Source of the DNA: Hemicentrotus pulcherrimus
Taxonomy: Eukaryota; Echinodermata; Echinoidea; Camarodonta; Strongylocentrotidae
Direction of reading: 5' to 3'
DNA length: 64,000 bases
Assembly (NCBI GenBank): GCA_003118195.1
Contig: BEXV01000030.1
Coordinates: forward strand, 120,019-184,018
In this document: positions 1 to 11,737 of the stretch, one piece after another
Numbering within the stretch: position 1 is the first letter of the stretch
How the letters are laid out: each line of letters begins with the position of its first letter
The notes under the pieces: model-generated
What the model saw: the letters and a program-made list of their open reading frames with translations, nothing else
Told to the model about the DNA's origin: nothing
The model's database searches: none
Made by a program: the position numbers and the translations under genes

Positions 1-1183
1 TTGAAGAACCTCAAGAAGAGATGCATTCCAATGTTGGTGTGTCTCCAGTTATCCATCCTAATTTTTTCTCCATTTCAATCTTTCTTCATTTCAAGTGTAG
101 GACGTCTGCTCTCCGGTGTGACATTGTCATCATTACTCTACCCATAAGATTTTGTGTGTTGAGAGCCAGTGTTAGGTGATACAAGTTAACGCCCTTCTGG
201 CTTTGAGCAGACTGCATGATTCGACTTTAACGTCCTTTGAATTTCTCAAGCTGTTGCCTTCCCCTGATGTGCTGTGGTGTATAGCTAGTGATCAGCAGAT
301 TGCTGACTTTAATTATTCACTGATATGTTAAACCGGTGAAGGAAATAGAGGGGGCTGGATGGTGACACATTTCTCTATAAATGTTGAACATTAATCTTCT
401 TGGTGTCACTCTGTTTCAGTTTCCCAATCATAGGTTCTAGTCATTTGTTATGGAACAGAAGCTCAGTAGAGAAACCTGAGGGTGGATTATAATTTTATTG
501 TAATTAGCAGTATAATGATGGTGCAATTTCAAACCAAGCAAAATGAAATGAAAGTAAGTCATACATTTTCAAATTGCCAAATCTAGTCAAGCATGGATTA
601 TGTAGGAGAGGGGCTTTCACTCAAACTGTCAGTTGTGGATTTGTTATACTTAAAGAATGAAAGTCAAAACATCTCCATCATCTAGCATAAAATGCAAACA
701 TGAATCTTGCTTGTTAGTTCCGATTCGATTTGCATGGAAATGATGAAATGATTATAAAAAAAAAGAGTGTTTAAAGGCATTTTTTTAAAATATCTTTTTT
801 AAAAATATCATTTTTTTTAAAAGCTGGTCATGCCATGTCATGAATGTCTGTTGAACTTTGTCACAACCTTTTTTTTTAAAAAATATGATGACATCACTAA
901 ACCAACCTAATTATGGGGTATAAGCCTTAAATAGCCCTCATGCTTTTTAGACTTTCTGGGTCAGGATGAATCACGGTTCCTATCTACTCAATTATTTACT
1001 AATCTTTTCCTCTCTCTTATAGAGCAATTTTTGTCTTCCATTGGAGCTCTTTCAAATGCGTGATTGATAGGTGAGGTGATGTCCAGGAAAGAGACCCCCA
1101 CTCCCCTAGACTCACCTACGACTACCCTGGAGCATTTACACCTGCCAGAAAATTATATGAATCAGAAGATGATGTCAGTTTCT
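1..1183. other. Non-coding AT-rich block
   Basis: No convincing coding frame is seen on either strand. The block holds palindromic element copy A (160-210, listed separately). From about 755 to 890 it alternates short poly-T and poly-A runs that could pair locally. The rest looks like unique intergenic or intronic sequence. Confidence 0.6.
160..210. repeat. Palindromic element, copy A
   Basis: The right arm, GTTAACGCCCTTCTGGCTTT (186-205) followed by GAGCAG, is a nearly consensus arm of the dispersed hairpin family. The left arm GAGAGCCAG (161-169) is its inverted partner but has lost the AAGGGC block, so only the outer stem pairs. The two arms are about 16 bases apart. I infer a degenerate copy. 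I know of no named repeat with this sequence. Confidence 0.6.
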
Positions 1184-1258
1184 TCTGCTTAGCGCCAGAA
1201 GGGTATTGAATTTGTGCATGATGACATATGAGATAATGCCCTTATGGTTCTTAGCAGA
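1184..1258. repeat. Palindromic element, copy B
   Basis: The left arm begins TCTGCTTAGCGCCAGAAGGG (1184-1203). The right arm, about 1232-1258, reads ATAATGCCCTTATGGTTCTT and then AGCAGA. The reverse complement of the right end, TCTGCTAAGAACCATAAGGG, aligns with the left end, so pairing extends out to the TCTGCT/AGCAGA tips. This copy helps define the outer boundary of the family at TCTGCT. Confidence 0.7.
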
Positions 1259-2633
1259 CAATTTTGTCATGTTATAGATTATAACATCAAAGTGATGAGT
1301 AAGCTAAAGAATATCCTTTGATTCCCAATGACATGCAGAACCCCACTCCACCTTCCCCCCTCCCCATCTCAGCGGCTCCTTGGTAGCACCTGTATTGCAA
1401 TTACATTATTCATAATCTTAATTCATTTACGTCTCACCTGTAATGATACGAATCTCACACTCGTCACCGGTAGAAGGAACCTGAGGCTGGTATGAGGATC
1501 TCATTAGTGTCAATGGCTCTCTCTATGTTCCATGTGATATTCCTCAGGGGTGGGGGATTTTTTTGTTCAAAACTTGTAATGCATATTGTATATAACGCAA
1601 GGGCAAGGATGTTCTGTCTGGTCATGAAACTATTTGCAGGAGAAATTGTTGTCTTGAGTGTAGGAGACTAATTAATTGTAAGATATAACGTTGTCAAATA
1701 TTTTTGTACCAACAAAGGGAGGCTATATGAATATATTACTAGCAAGCTTTTAAGGGTCTGCTTAACCTAGCTCTAGCTAACCTTTTCTCTTGTTATTATT
1801 TCTTGCCTTTCTTCTTTCATTCCTATAATCCTTCATTTCATTTCCTCTTCATTTCTGTATTGTTTAGACCATCCCACCCTTCTCCTTATTTTCTCTTTAC
1901 ATCTTGCTTTATTCATCTCTTTGATTCTACACTCACATTCTTTCTGACATACTCTCACCCTCTTTCTCCCACAGGAAATCTTGTCTTGCCAGGATTTAAA
2001 AAACTATTTTAGCCTCCTGTTTTTCTTTTTGTACATCCATACCTTTCTCTTAAAACATATGCTTGACACATGTAAGCTTACATATTTCCACCACACTACA
2101 ACCTTGACTTCCTTCTCTCACAGGCAGCGATATTTCCAGAGTCATTGAAACAAACAAGGCATAAGACGATTTCATTTAGACCGTGGTATCTCCGCAACAA
2201 TTTAGAAATACCATGTCGGTGTATCGGTAATATTTTTCTTGAAGAGAGATAGGGTAATGAGTGCAATAACAGAATTTCAACAAGCGACCATTATGAAAGC
2301 CTTGGGGCACAAGACGTCATCATGTCCGCTTAATTTTTGTCTTCCAGCTGCCTTTCATCTTCTGCCGCCATTGTGCTATAGTCTTTGCATCCAAGACTCT
2401 CTAAAGCACACTAGACTTGATGCTGTGACAGGGTCTATGATATTCCGGTTACATCATTTAGTTCAGTGTACAGTTTTCAGGTTGTGTGTAGTTTATATTT
2501 CGATATGCTAATATTCGGAGCTGATGGAGGAATCATAAACTTAAGCTAATAAACATACAACTAGTGGTTGGAATAATCACATAATTATAAAAAAAGAAGA
2601 TTGACTTTAATAGTTAATAACATCTTGGGAAAA
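1259..2633. other. Non-coding block, partly pyrimidine-rich
   Basis: No gene is recognised. About 1795-2110 is rich in C and T on the plus strand. That composition alone explains the hydrophobic Phe/Leu/Ser frame at 1803-2012. The open frame at 2239-2511 has no motif I know. Confidence 0.55.
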
Positions 2634-2837
2634 ATGGTATTAAGTTGATGCCCTTCTGGCTCCAAATAGAAATAATATGGATTGATCTTGCAGAATATAT
2701 ATCTTTACCAAACGCTGTTTAGTGACGTGAAGCAAATGGTAATAAGTTGATGCCCTTCTGGCTCCAAATAGAAATAATATGGATTGATCTTGCAGAATAT
2801 ATATCTTTACCAAACGCTGTTTAGTGAAGTGAAGCAT
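2634..2837. repeat. Tandem duplication, 2 x 102 bp
   Basis: Copy 1 (2634-2735) and copy 2 (2736-about 2837) run head to tail with a 102-base period and only two or three differences seen. Each begins with a single arm of the palindromic family (GATGCCCTTCTGGCTCC), at about 2648 and 2750. No inverted partner arm is evident in either unit. The near identity points to a recent duplication or, less likely, an assembly duplication. Confidence 0.9.
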
Positions 2838-5800
2838 CATGTATACCGTTTATTTATCAAGATGACTTATTTGCCAGTCTAGTAATTAAACCATTTGATA
2901 TGGGTTGAGATGTTATTTCAGATACTCTACTTCTCTATCTACTGTAGATACTAGTTATAATGTAAGGCCTGCATTCCGTTTACCCATGGGTGAAAAAGTA
3001 AGTTGTAAGAATTGCTTCTGTTACAGAGAATTCTCCCTTTTTTTGGGGGGGGGGATGCATAGCATATTGATAAAGATTTATGGTAATTATTTGTCTAAGC
3101 CAATATGCATTGGTGAGATCCCACGCAGTTTCCTGGATATTAATTATAATGGATAATAATTCATATGAGGAGTGGTAGGAGATATAAAGAAATGAGCCTT
3201 ACATGTAATTTATTGAAGAGGTGTATCTTCTTGACAATATTTTTTTTTAGAGATCTGGAACACATGATTATTTTACTTCTACATATTTGGGAGAAAAATG
3301 GATTAAGGATATCTGTTCAACTGATTATCTCATTCATTTTACACCCACTGTAGGCCAGGAATAGCTTTACATGTAAGTCCTTGCTGTAACCATGCAGTTC
3401 TTTCCTCTTGCTTTTTTTTCCTTCATATTTTTTTCTACTCCCCCTTTCTTCTGATATGCATGTCTTGCACTGTCTCTTACCCCCCTCTCTCTCTCTCTCT
3501 CTCCCTCTTTCTTTCTCTCTCCACACTCTCACTCTGTCTCTCTTTCTTTCTCTCTCCACACTCTCACTCTGTCTCTTTCTCTCTCTGGTTTCCACGTCTC
3601 TGTCTTCTCCCCTCTATCACACACAATATTTTTGTGGCCAATACCAATTAAAACATCTGAAAATTGCAATAAATCACTTCACAGCACCTTTATATATACA
3701 AAGAGAACTAGAACGTCTCTGAAATGTTGAATTCCATGTAAACTGAGGACAGTAGTATGGCGCTCTGATGGCAGAACGGGCCGTTTATTCAAGAGATGTA
3801 ACCCGCTTTAGAGACAATCACCTGAACACACAGTAATCGTTGCCAATTTGCTATCCCACTCAGCTGATCAAATGCTGTATGATCACGGCCTATGCAACTT
3901 GATCCTGGCAATTCAGGTATGCTCGAGTGCAGCATCTTGGCTTCTAGTGGACGATGGACAGAAATTAAACTTTCTTTGGAGAAAGAAAACGAGTTAAGTA
4001 AGCTGATGAGTAAGAGAAGGAATGAACGAGCGTGGGAGTGCTTTGATTTTGATGATTAAAAAGGTATCATCCGCTTCGAATTAGTAGGATGTTAACTCAT
4101 ATAATTTAAGACAGAGTTAATTTAGTTCTGCCTCTTAGCAGATGATATTTAAGAAGAGAAAAGCACTGCAGGGAATCGTTAGTGTTACAGGGAGAGATCA
4201 TAAAGCAAGCCATTTAGCTGCTCTACAACTATCATTTACCCCTTCAGGAAGCAAATATTGTGTTTTATTAGCACTACTAACCTAGTTTGAGGGGCCATTT
4301 TGATAGAGTTTTAATGGTTTGGGGTGATAGCTATTTTATATTTCATACAGTTTAGAAGTCACCAGTTTGATTTTCAATAGATAATAATGGCCAGTTTAAT
4401 GAGATTTGAGTTTTGAGTGAAACTTGGTGAAATATTCATACAAAAACAGTCAACAAAACATCCTGAACTTTCTGATTGAAATAATAGATTGTAAATTTGT
4501 TGAGTTCTCACTTATAATTTCAAGGCCTTTTTGATATGAGCTAAAACTGAAAGTTTCTCCATTCCAATTCACACATATTCAACATGATATGCAGTTGAAT
4601 GTACATGTAATTTTCCTTTTCAAAATTTCCTTTAGGTGAATACGAGGACCGTGGAAAAAAAAACATATTGCACTTTGCCAGAGCTCAAGAAAATATTGTC
4701 ATGTGATGTCATGGGTATTATGTTCATCTTATATTTTGAAGACAACGACATCGCATTTGTATTCCAGACCGTAAATTGTTTCAATTGAGGATGGTCTTGG
4801 GACGAAGTCTTAAAATTGAATTAGCTTAGTATTGGAGGGTTTCGGCGAGTGAATCATCGATCAGAACAATTATGGAAACATCTTCGTGTTATGTTTCATT
4901 CATACAATATTTCTTGCCGGGGCATACAGGACTTCTTGGAGAGAAAAATGTATTTTGTCGGCAACATGTTGTAGATGCAAATGAATGCTAATTTGGGAGA
5001 GACTGTTTGTCCTGGGGAGATGTGTGTGCATGTATGGAGACAAAATTAATTTCACTTTTTTGGAGGGGGTCGTAGACCGAGCATTGAATAAAACAACTTG
5101 GGATATTTCATTTTGGGGTATTTGTATTCATGCAAAGGCTGTGGGATGTATCATAAATGAAAGAGAGAGGAAGGAATTCTGTTAGCCCTGGAGCAAAAGT
5201 TGGTGAATGAATGCACTTTTTGAGTCAAGAAGAGGTGAAAGGGAATTGGAAGAGGCAAAAGAGTGATAAACCATCTCAAATGTCAATTGATTTTACTCTC
5301 TCTGAAAGTGTCTTGAAATAGATGCACTCTTCCATTTCATTGATTTCTTTATCTTTCTTTTGACCCGGAATTGGCCAAAATTAGTACAGGCCAGCTATTC
5401 AAAGGATCCTAAGGGTTGACCAGGTCATTGTTGGCCCTAATTGCTGCTTTTAAGTTCTAGAAAAGTAGAGCTTAATCAAGTCTTGGATGGACACTTCAAA
5501 CCCTTGGCCTCCAGAGCTTAACAGTGATAATAAAAGATGCAGAGAACTGCCATGTCATATGCGGTATTTGGTTCACAGTAATCAGTGGTTTGGTGGAGGG
5601 GGTGGCTGCTTGTAAAGAGTCTGGCGCCAGGTCCACTAGATTACAATTGATCTCATCTTAATTTGCTCCACTTTTCACCGCTATCTGTTCAAGAGTGAAG
5701 CTTTATCCACTGCATACCTTTGCACTCGGAGGAGCTTCCGATGCAAATACTTCTTAATCTTTGACAGATATTATTGTGAAGGTAGAGAAGAATTGGACAA

Positions 5801-6043
5801 ATGGTAATTTTCTTATATAAATGTTAAAATAGTTACAGGTTGTCAGATGTAAGATTGTGTTTAGCTATATTTGATTAATGATGGAAATTGAGATACAGAA
5901 ATAAAAAGAGGGAATGGATAAGGGAGGAAATGGGAGAGATGTAAAGGATGCAGATGATGGAAACAGATAAAAGAACAGACTAATGTAATTGATACATAGA
6001 CAGACTAACATAGATATTTAGTAAGAAGAGGTGTAATTCATAA
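2838..6043. other. Non-coding block
   Basis: No gene is recognised. The block holds a T-run followed by a G-run at 3045-3054 and the CT-rich array at 3481-3600 (listed separately). Otherwise it appears to be unique AT-rich sequence. Open frames here are short and without known motifs. Confidence 0.55.
3481..3600. repeat. CT-rich microsatellite with internal 35-bp tandem unit
   Basis: The plus strand is almost pure pyrimidine. Within it a 35-base unit (3507-3541) containing CTCCACACTCTCACTCTGTC is repeated immediately at 3542-3576. Frames reading Ser-Leu or Arg-Glu through this tract on either strand are products of the repeat. Confidence 0.9.
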
Positions 6044-6090
6044 AGAGAGAGAGAGAGAGAAAGAAAGAGAGACAGAGAAGACAGAGACGT
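6044..6090. repeat. GA microsatellite
   Basis: A purine dinucleotide run of GA units is followed by interrupted AAAGAGAGACAGAGA units. Confidence 0.9.
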
Positions 6091-6167
6091 GACAGGAAGA
6101 AATACAGATGGGTATACAGATGGAGATCATGCATGAGGGGGAAATGATGATAACAATTATGAATATA

Positions 6168-6190
6168 ATGATGATGATGATGATGATGAT
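6168..6190. repeat. ATG/GAT trinucleotide repeat
   Basis: Seven or so perfect ATG units lie on the plus strand. They encode the His run in the antisense frame at 6018-6212, which is not regarded as a gene. Confidence 0.9.
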
Positions 6191-6936
6191 TAAAAGGATC
6201 ATGATGACACAAAGAATGACATCAAGATGTGGAGGGGAGGAAGGGAGATAGGAGGAGGAAGATGATTACAAACCCAACTTTGATGAGTAATTTTGAGATA
6301 CTATGAAATAAATAGCTTTGTAATCTTGATCATAACCAGTGAGTTTACAATTTAAAGACACACATGTATATGCATGCATTTGGTATTCATCTTCAGTAGA
6401 TAGAAATGTATTAATAGCACAGTTACACATTTAGGCAATTAACTCTTCAAAAGGGAAGGGACTTGGGAATGAATTTGTTTCTTCTTCCATTGTGCGAACC
6501 AAACACCTTTGGCGCAACCAGGTCATAACTACATTTGGTAAATGCCTAACGAGCGCTCGCACCAATTTTCAAACAATGGCCCTGCTAGCATTTGCATCTT
6601 TCTTGCTCTCACGTTGCATTAAAAAAAAAAATGAATATGTCATCTCGTCATGAAACTTAATTGATATTACTCATCAATTACGTTGTGGCAGGAAGTATGT
6701 AGCTGAGCTACTCTTCTCTATGTTGCAAGACAATAGCCTTATTACCTTTCTAGTAATCAATTTTTGAGTGAGTCCCTTTTCCCGTATGTGTATACCACAC
6801 GGTTGAAAGTGGTTGGACTGAAACAATACGATGCCGAAGCGGTTGGGTGTGCATGACTGTGAGGTGTACCGGTCCATTATTGTAATTGAATGCAAGTTTA
6901 ATGTTAAGTGCAGCTTAAAAAGGATGTGAGGGATTA

Positions 6937-6972
<36 letters not shown>

Positions 6973-7665
6973 ATTATGTCTGTATTGATACTTTTTGTTT
7001 TATGGGTAATCATAGGAGAAGCGGCATGAGGACAAAACAAAAGCATAATGATGATTAAGTTGCGGTTTTAAAAAAAGGGAAGAAACATAACATTTCCATG
7101 AATTTTAATGTAGTGACAGAAAGTAGTAACCTTTAATTTTCTATAAACTGTAGAGGCGTATCAAAGAAACTAGCTTTTACTGCATCACTCTTCAGTTTTG
7201 TGAAGGGTTCAATTTTGTGTGTGCATGAGTGCATTTGATAGACTGCGTTTGATCATGTGAAAGTTTCTGTCAAGTAATATTCTTCAAGTGCCAAATTTTG
7301 AGACACTTGACCTCAAATTTCCCTTACTGGGCACTTTTCATCCTCTTTATTAGATTTTAGAGCAATATGGGAGACTTTTCTGGGGCGGAGTAGAGATCTT
7401 AGCTCCCAAAGGCTTTTGTATGTTATATATTTTCCCTTTATAATGGATACTGACTAATGTCAGTAAGTAGATATGTATTATTGTGCATTAGAATGGTATT
7501 AGTGAGGATAACTGTGGAGGAGTAGAAGGTCATTATCCGATGATCATGTGGATGAATTTTGTATGATTTTCATGCAATTTTTCCTTTCCTCTCTATATCT
7601 GACACCTTGTAGGGTCCTTACAGCACACTGAAATTGCATTTAGAATGCACTTTTGCTTTTATAAA
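6191..7665. other. Non-coding block with GT microsatellite
   Basis: No gene is recognised. The block includes a perfect GT dinucleotide array at 6939-6970. The remainder is unique AT-rich sequence bordering the DNA transposon at 7666. Confidence 0.55.
6939..6970. repeat. GT microsatellite
   Basis: About 16 uninterrupted TG units end in a short GCGC. Alternating purine-pyrimidine runs like this can adopt Z-DNA, but no function is implied here. Confidence 0.95.
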
Positions 7666-8110
7666 AGCCTTTTCACACACAGCTAAAATTCATCGTATCT
7701 AGTGATGATTAGAATCATCGTAAAAATTTAGTCATGATTATAGACAAAATTTCCCCGTGTGAACATCGGTTATAAGATGTTGGGATAGATACGAAGTCGC
7801 GATCTATACGCCCCTAAAAGCAGGCTACAGATACGAAGTTCGTATCTAGAGAGCTTGACATTTTGTGTGTGAAAGGAAATTCGTGTTTAAACATAATTAA
7901 ACTGGATGGAGCGTGCGCTTTGATTGACGTGACATGACCTTCAATGCGCAATGGCACTACTGCGCATTTTACGAGCAGTAGTTAATCACGAAACGATTAA
8001 AGATCGCACCGAAATTTCTGTGTGTGAAATGCTCGTGATTAGTTTAAACACGTTCGAAACACGTTTATACTAGTCATGTTTATAGAATTTTAGCTGTGTG
8101 TGAAAAGGCT
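7666..8110. mobile_element. Non-autonomous DNA transposon (MITE), 445 bp
   Basis: The left end begins AGCCTTTTCACACACAGCTA (7666-7685) and continues to 7691. The right end, 8085-8110, is its exact reverse complement, giving perfect 26-bp terminal inverted repeats. There is no open frame for a transposase inside, so the element would depend on an enzyme encoded elsewhere. The interior holds further copies of the end word GTGTGTGAAA (around 7865 and 8021) and a short palindrome, AGATACGAAGTTCGTATCT (about 7830-7849). A TAA triplet may lie on each side, which could be a 3-bp target duplication as in PIF/Harbinger elements, but a TA or other boundary is also possible. I therefore assign no superfamily. 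The perfect ends suggest recent activity. Minus-strand frames at 8080-8316 are incidental. Confidence 0.85.
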
Positions 8111-8425
8111 GTAAGTATCTTAATTTCAGGTAACATGTGAAATACGATATTAATGACATAATCATCCGCTTTCTCAATAACTCTCAAGGTCAATGGGGCT
8201 TTCACATTGCCAAGGACATGAGATGACAATGCTGCATCAAAAGATGTATGGACTTTGGTCCCTGTGCCATGGGGATGAGTATGTATATATGATGAGATGT
8301 CCATGAAATGTGCCAACCCACAAATATTTGATGGTTATGGTGAGGCCCCTTCGCCAAAACAGTTTGTAAAATGAATGACCCTTTGTAACGCATGTACATT
8401 ACAGTCCTTGAACTAACATGCTGTT

Positions 8426-8493
8426 TGCTGAAAACCAGAGGGGCATTAGTCGTGTACTTAAACACAATGGTTATGCCTTTCTGGCTCTCAAAA
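8426..8493. repeat. Palindromic element, copy D
   Basis: The left arm, about 8426-8455, reads TGCTGAAAACCAGAGGGGCA and then TTAG. The right arm, about 8470-8493, reads GGTTATGCCTTTCTGGCTCT and then CAAAAG. The arms are inverted relative to each other with about 20 bases between the cores. The inner flanks GTGTAC and ACAC may extend the pairing. Confidence 0.7.
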
Positions 8494-11400
8494 GATAACT
8501 GTACATATGCAGGGATACATGTATGACTTTCTCATGATGAAGTATGAAGCTGATATTTCCATGTAGATAATGTAGAGACTGTAAGTGAAATGCTCGTCTT
8601 CATAGTGGTTTAGAATAGGCTATTAAAAATGGCTAGTGTGATATGAATTATTTTTACAATTTATTTTTTGCATTGGTTATGATAATGATAATGATGATGA
8701 TGCTGATGAAAATAAAAGCCATACCGTCCATGTGTATACAGACTGCTTTTGGTGAAGAACTTTATTCCAAATCATATGAAGTGAAAGAAATGATATTTTG
8801 TTCATTCACAACTCCACCCTTTAGATGAGGCAAAGAGATATTTCTATTTAATCAAAAAGAAATATAATATCTGAGAGAATGAGGGAAAAAGCCTGAAAGG
8901 GGAATGACTGCTGGTTCATGATGTGATATTAGGAACATTAATGATGTTTGAAATTCAATTCCATCAGATTATTTTCAAACATCACAGTAGGATTACTCTC
9001 TATCCACACAGTGACGCATATAATCAGAGAAAGATAATTGAGAATATGATTGTGATCTTGCCGTCGTCGTCGATGAAAGGTAGTGATAGAGTATCTTGAC
9101 TTGCATGAATGTTTATGAATTGGAGCTTTCAAAATGTGGATTTTAGACATAACTATGAAAGGACAGGAAAATTGATAAGATTTTGGCTTGAGGGTTGAAA
9201 CATGAGTGTTGCAATGAATGAGTAGGCAAGGTGCATGTTGGTGGAAAAAATTCTCTATCTGCTTCATATTCTGTTACACACAATTAGGCTGAAATATGTG
9301 TATTGTTGTTCCTGTCATGTACCCATATGTTAGTACTCATGATGTATCATATGAATTGATGAATTTTACTTAACTCTTGATATGGGTAACTGGAGGTATT
9401 GTAGATGTTATATTGTATATTAAGGGGTAAATTAATGTGTGCATTATTTACCATCAATAATGGCTCATTTATTACATGAGCCCCAGATTAAACACAGCCT
9501 CATTGATGTAAACAAAAGGTTATCCATAATTTCCCATTCAACATGAACAACTGAGCAGAGTACTAAAAATTGTCCTTGCAAAATGAAACTGCTAGGCAGA
9601 CTTTCACGGTATTCCAGGTAAATATAATTGAAACATTGGTATTTACTTGACTCAGTCATGGACCTATGCTCGAATCCACATATTTGCTCTCATGCCGTGC
9701 CCATCCACCCATCAGCTGAGATAACGAGGCCTATGTACTTTCTACTGCATGGATGCCCCATGGAACTCACCATTACAATGTTTCTGTTTTGTGTTGTTAC
9801 TGGTGCAATCAAGGGACCGATTATTGGGGAAACTAAATGCCCCCTCGTAGGGGCACTGATTGCCCCCGCTGTGTGCATAATGTGGAGAAATTGGCTCGAG
9901 TCACTCCTGAATATTTCATGCGGGTGTTTTGAGGCAAGATAAAGGTTAGGGGAAAGTTGGTGAACTAATATTGTTGTAACAACAATACGCAATCGTGCAT
10001 GTCTGTACCAGAATATCCTCAGAGTCAGGATTTTGTCAAATTATGACTTTGAGGTAGATTCATTTTTCACATGCCTGGAGAAAAAACAGTGTATCTGCCA
10101 CATGTCCTCGATAAATTTAATGTTATGTGAATAGCTTATCTCATTATCTTATCCACCTTTGATCAGTCTGGTGCCTTTGAATATCTCCCATTTCATCAGG
10201 ATATCATAATATCGGTTGCCAGGTGAACTCGAATACACATTAATTTTATGAACCGCAGAGCAAAGTTAAAGCTCCTCTTTTTAATTGTAGAAATGTATAA
10301 GAGAGAAACGATCTAATACTTTAAAAGAAAAGTCTCCTTGACAACCTATACCTCGAGGCAAACGATCCCTGGTTGAAAGGAAGGGAAAACACAAGCTTCC
10401 CCTAGATACCTAATTAATTCATCATCCGTGAATTTTTCATTCTGTATTTCTTAACAACTTTTGTGACCTTGGAGCCAGCGCGTAGACAAACTGTTTATAT
10501 TGCGAATCTCAAATTGATACATGCTGGCGTATCAATGAAGTCTGCTTTTAATTCCGTAGTGATAGATTGACTAGGCCGTGTTTTCTTTTGGATCGTGCTA
10601 TCGTGAGCTAGAACCAGCGGCTTTGCTGCACATGTTACCGAGATCTCAAATACTTTGTATGAGCTTTTAGATATTGTCTTTAATCATTACAGTTAACGAG
10701 AGAAAAATTTGCTCACATTTGGATATTGACCACCACATATGTCGACAGTGATTGTAAACAGAAACCGAACAAATTGTTATGCTTATAATTGACATAAAAT
10801 ATTTTTCCATATTTGATGTTCGAGAAATATCACAGTGCTTGAATATTACTTTGTTTGAAAACCAGCAAGAATCTGAATCATGTGTTCTTGAAAAGGCAGG
10901 TTGCATGGGCTTCTTCAGTTCAAGTGAGGTAGAGCATGTGGAGATTGTATTTGTATAGAGTTCTTCTTTTCTAGGGCACTGTGTCATCTCGGCTACCTGT
11001 ACTACCAAATTGGTGTAAATGGGCTAGGATCCACTGCAAAGAAGAAAGCCAAATATTTCCTTTTCACCCGTAATTCATGTATTTACTCATCTGTTTCCCC
11101 TTCTCCTTCGACCCATCCAGTAACTGCATAAACAGCACACTCTGTCTCTCCGGCTTTCTATTGACGTGAATAACAAAAGAGGAACGCAGAAAGGATTGGG
11201 GAAGAAGAGGAGGGAAGGGGTCGGTCTTCAGGTAAATTGGTCGGTGAATTGTCTTTGAAGACGCAAACCTTTTGTCTTGCTACACAGACAAGATATGAGG
11301 TTGGAGGGGGGTTGTATTGGGGTAAATGGGAGCAATGTTTATTTCCCGGGGCAGGCAAAGTGGTTTGGACACAATCACAAGTGGTATTCGGCAATGTTTG

Positions 11401-11632
11401 GAATCCCTTCTGCACACTGCAATTCAAATACCATCTACATTGAAGAGATGAAAATCTGATTAAGATGTCCTTGAAGACTGTAAAGATGCAGTTTGGTAGA
11501 GAACAGTTCCTGAGGCGGAGGCATTTTTACCATTTGAATTTCTAAAAGTTAGTATTTGCTTCTGAGGATTAAGAATTTTCTCAGGTATGTGTGACACAGC
11601 AGTGGCAAATACCTGTTCACAGATTGCCTGTT
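8494..11632. other. Non-coding block
   Basis: No gene is recognised. It contains an interrupted GATGAT stretch at about 8678-8706. A GC-richer island at about 9690-9900 has overlapping open frames on both strands (9628-9942 plus, 9690-9992 minus) but no identifiable protein. A short hairpin, TGCCCC...GGGGCA, lies inside that island at 9838-9855. A weak palindrome, CCTCAGAGTCA...TGACTTTGAGG, lies at about 10018-10054. Confidence 0.5.
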
Positions 11633-11737
11633 AATTCGTCGCTGTTTTCACGAAGTGACGGTAGTGAAAAAAAATTGCATTCACTTTGCATTACGATTTT
11701 CCTCACTACCGTCACTTCGTGAAAACAAGGACGAATT
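11633..11737. repeat. Nearly perfect inverted repeat, 35-bp arms
   Basis: The left arm 11633-11667 and right arm 11703-11737 are reverse complements apart from two adjacent positions (GTCGCTG against GTCCTTG). The core of the arm is TTTTCACGAAGTGACGGTAG. The arms are separated by 35 bases, which themselves have a run of A at one side and T at the other. The size and shape fit a small foldback transposon or a hairpin RNA precursor. The arm does not match any microRNA I know, and no target duplication is clear. Confidence 0.9.

Noticed and set aside
2640..2840. 66-codon frame with an internal protein repeat
   Set aside because: The repeat is just the translated 102-bp tandem duplication (a multiple of three).
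3317..3722. Arg/Glu-rich and Ser/Leu-rich open frames
   Set aside because: Direct translation of a CT/GA microsatellite. The same applies at 15657, 36866, 51859, 57667 and 62801.
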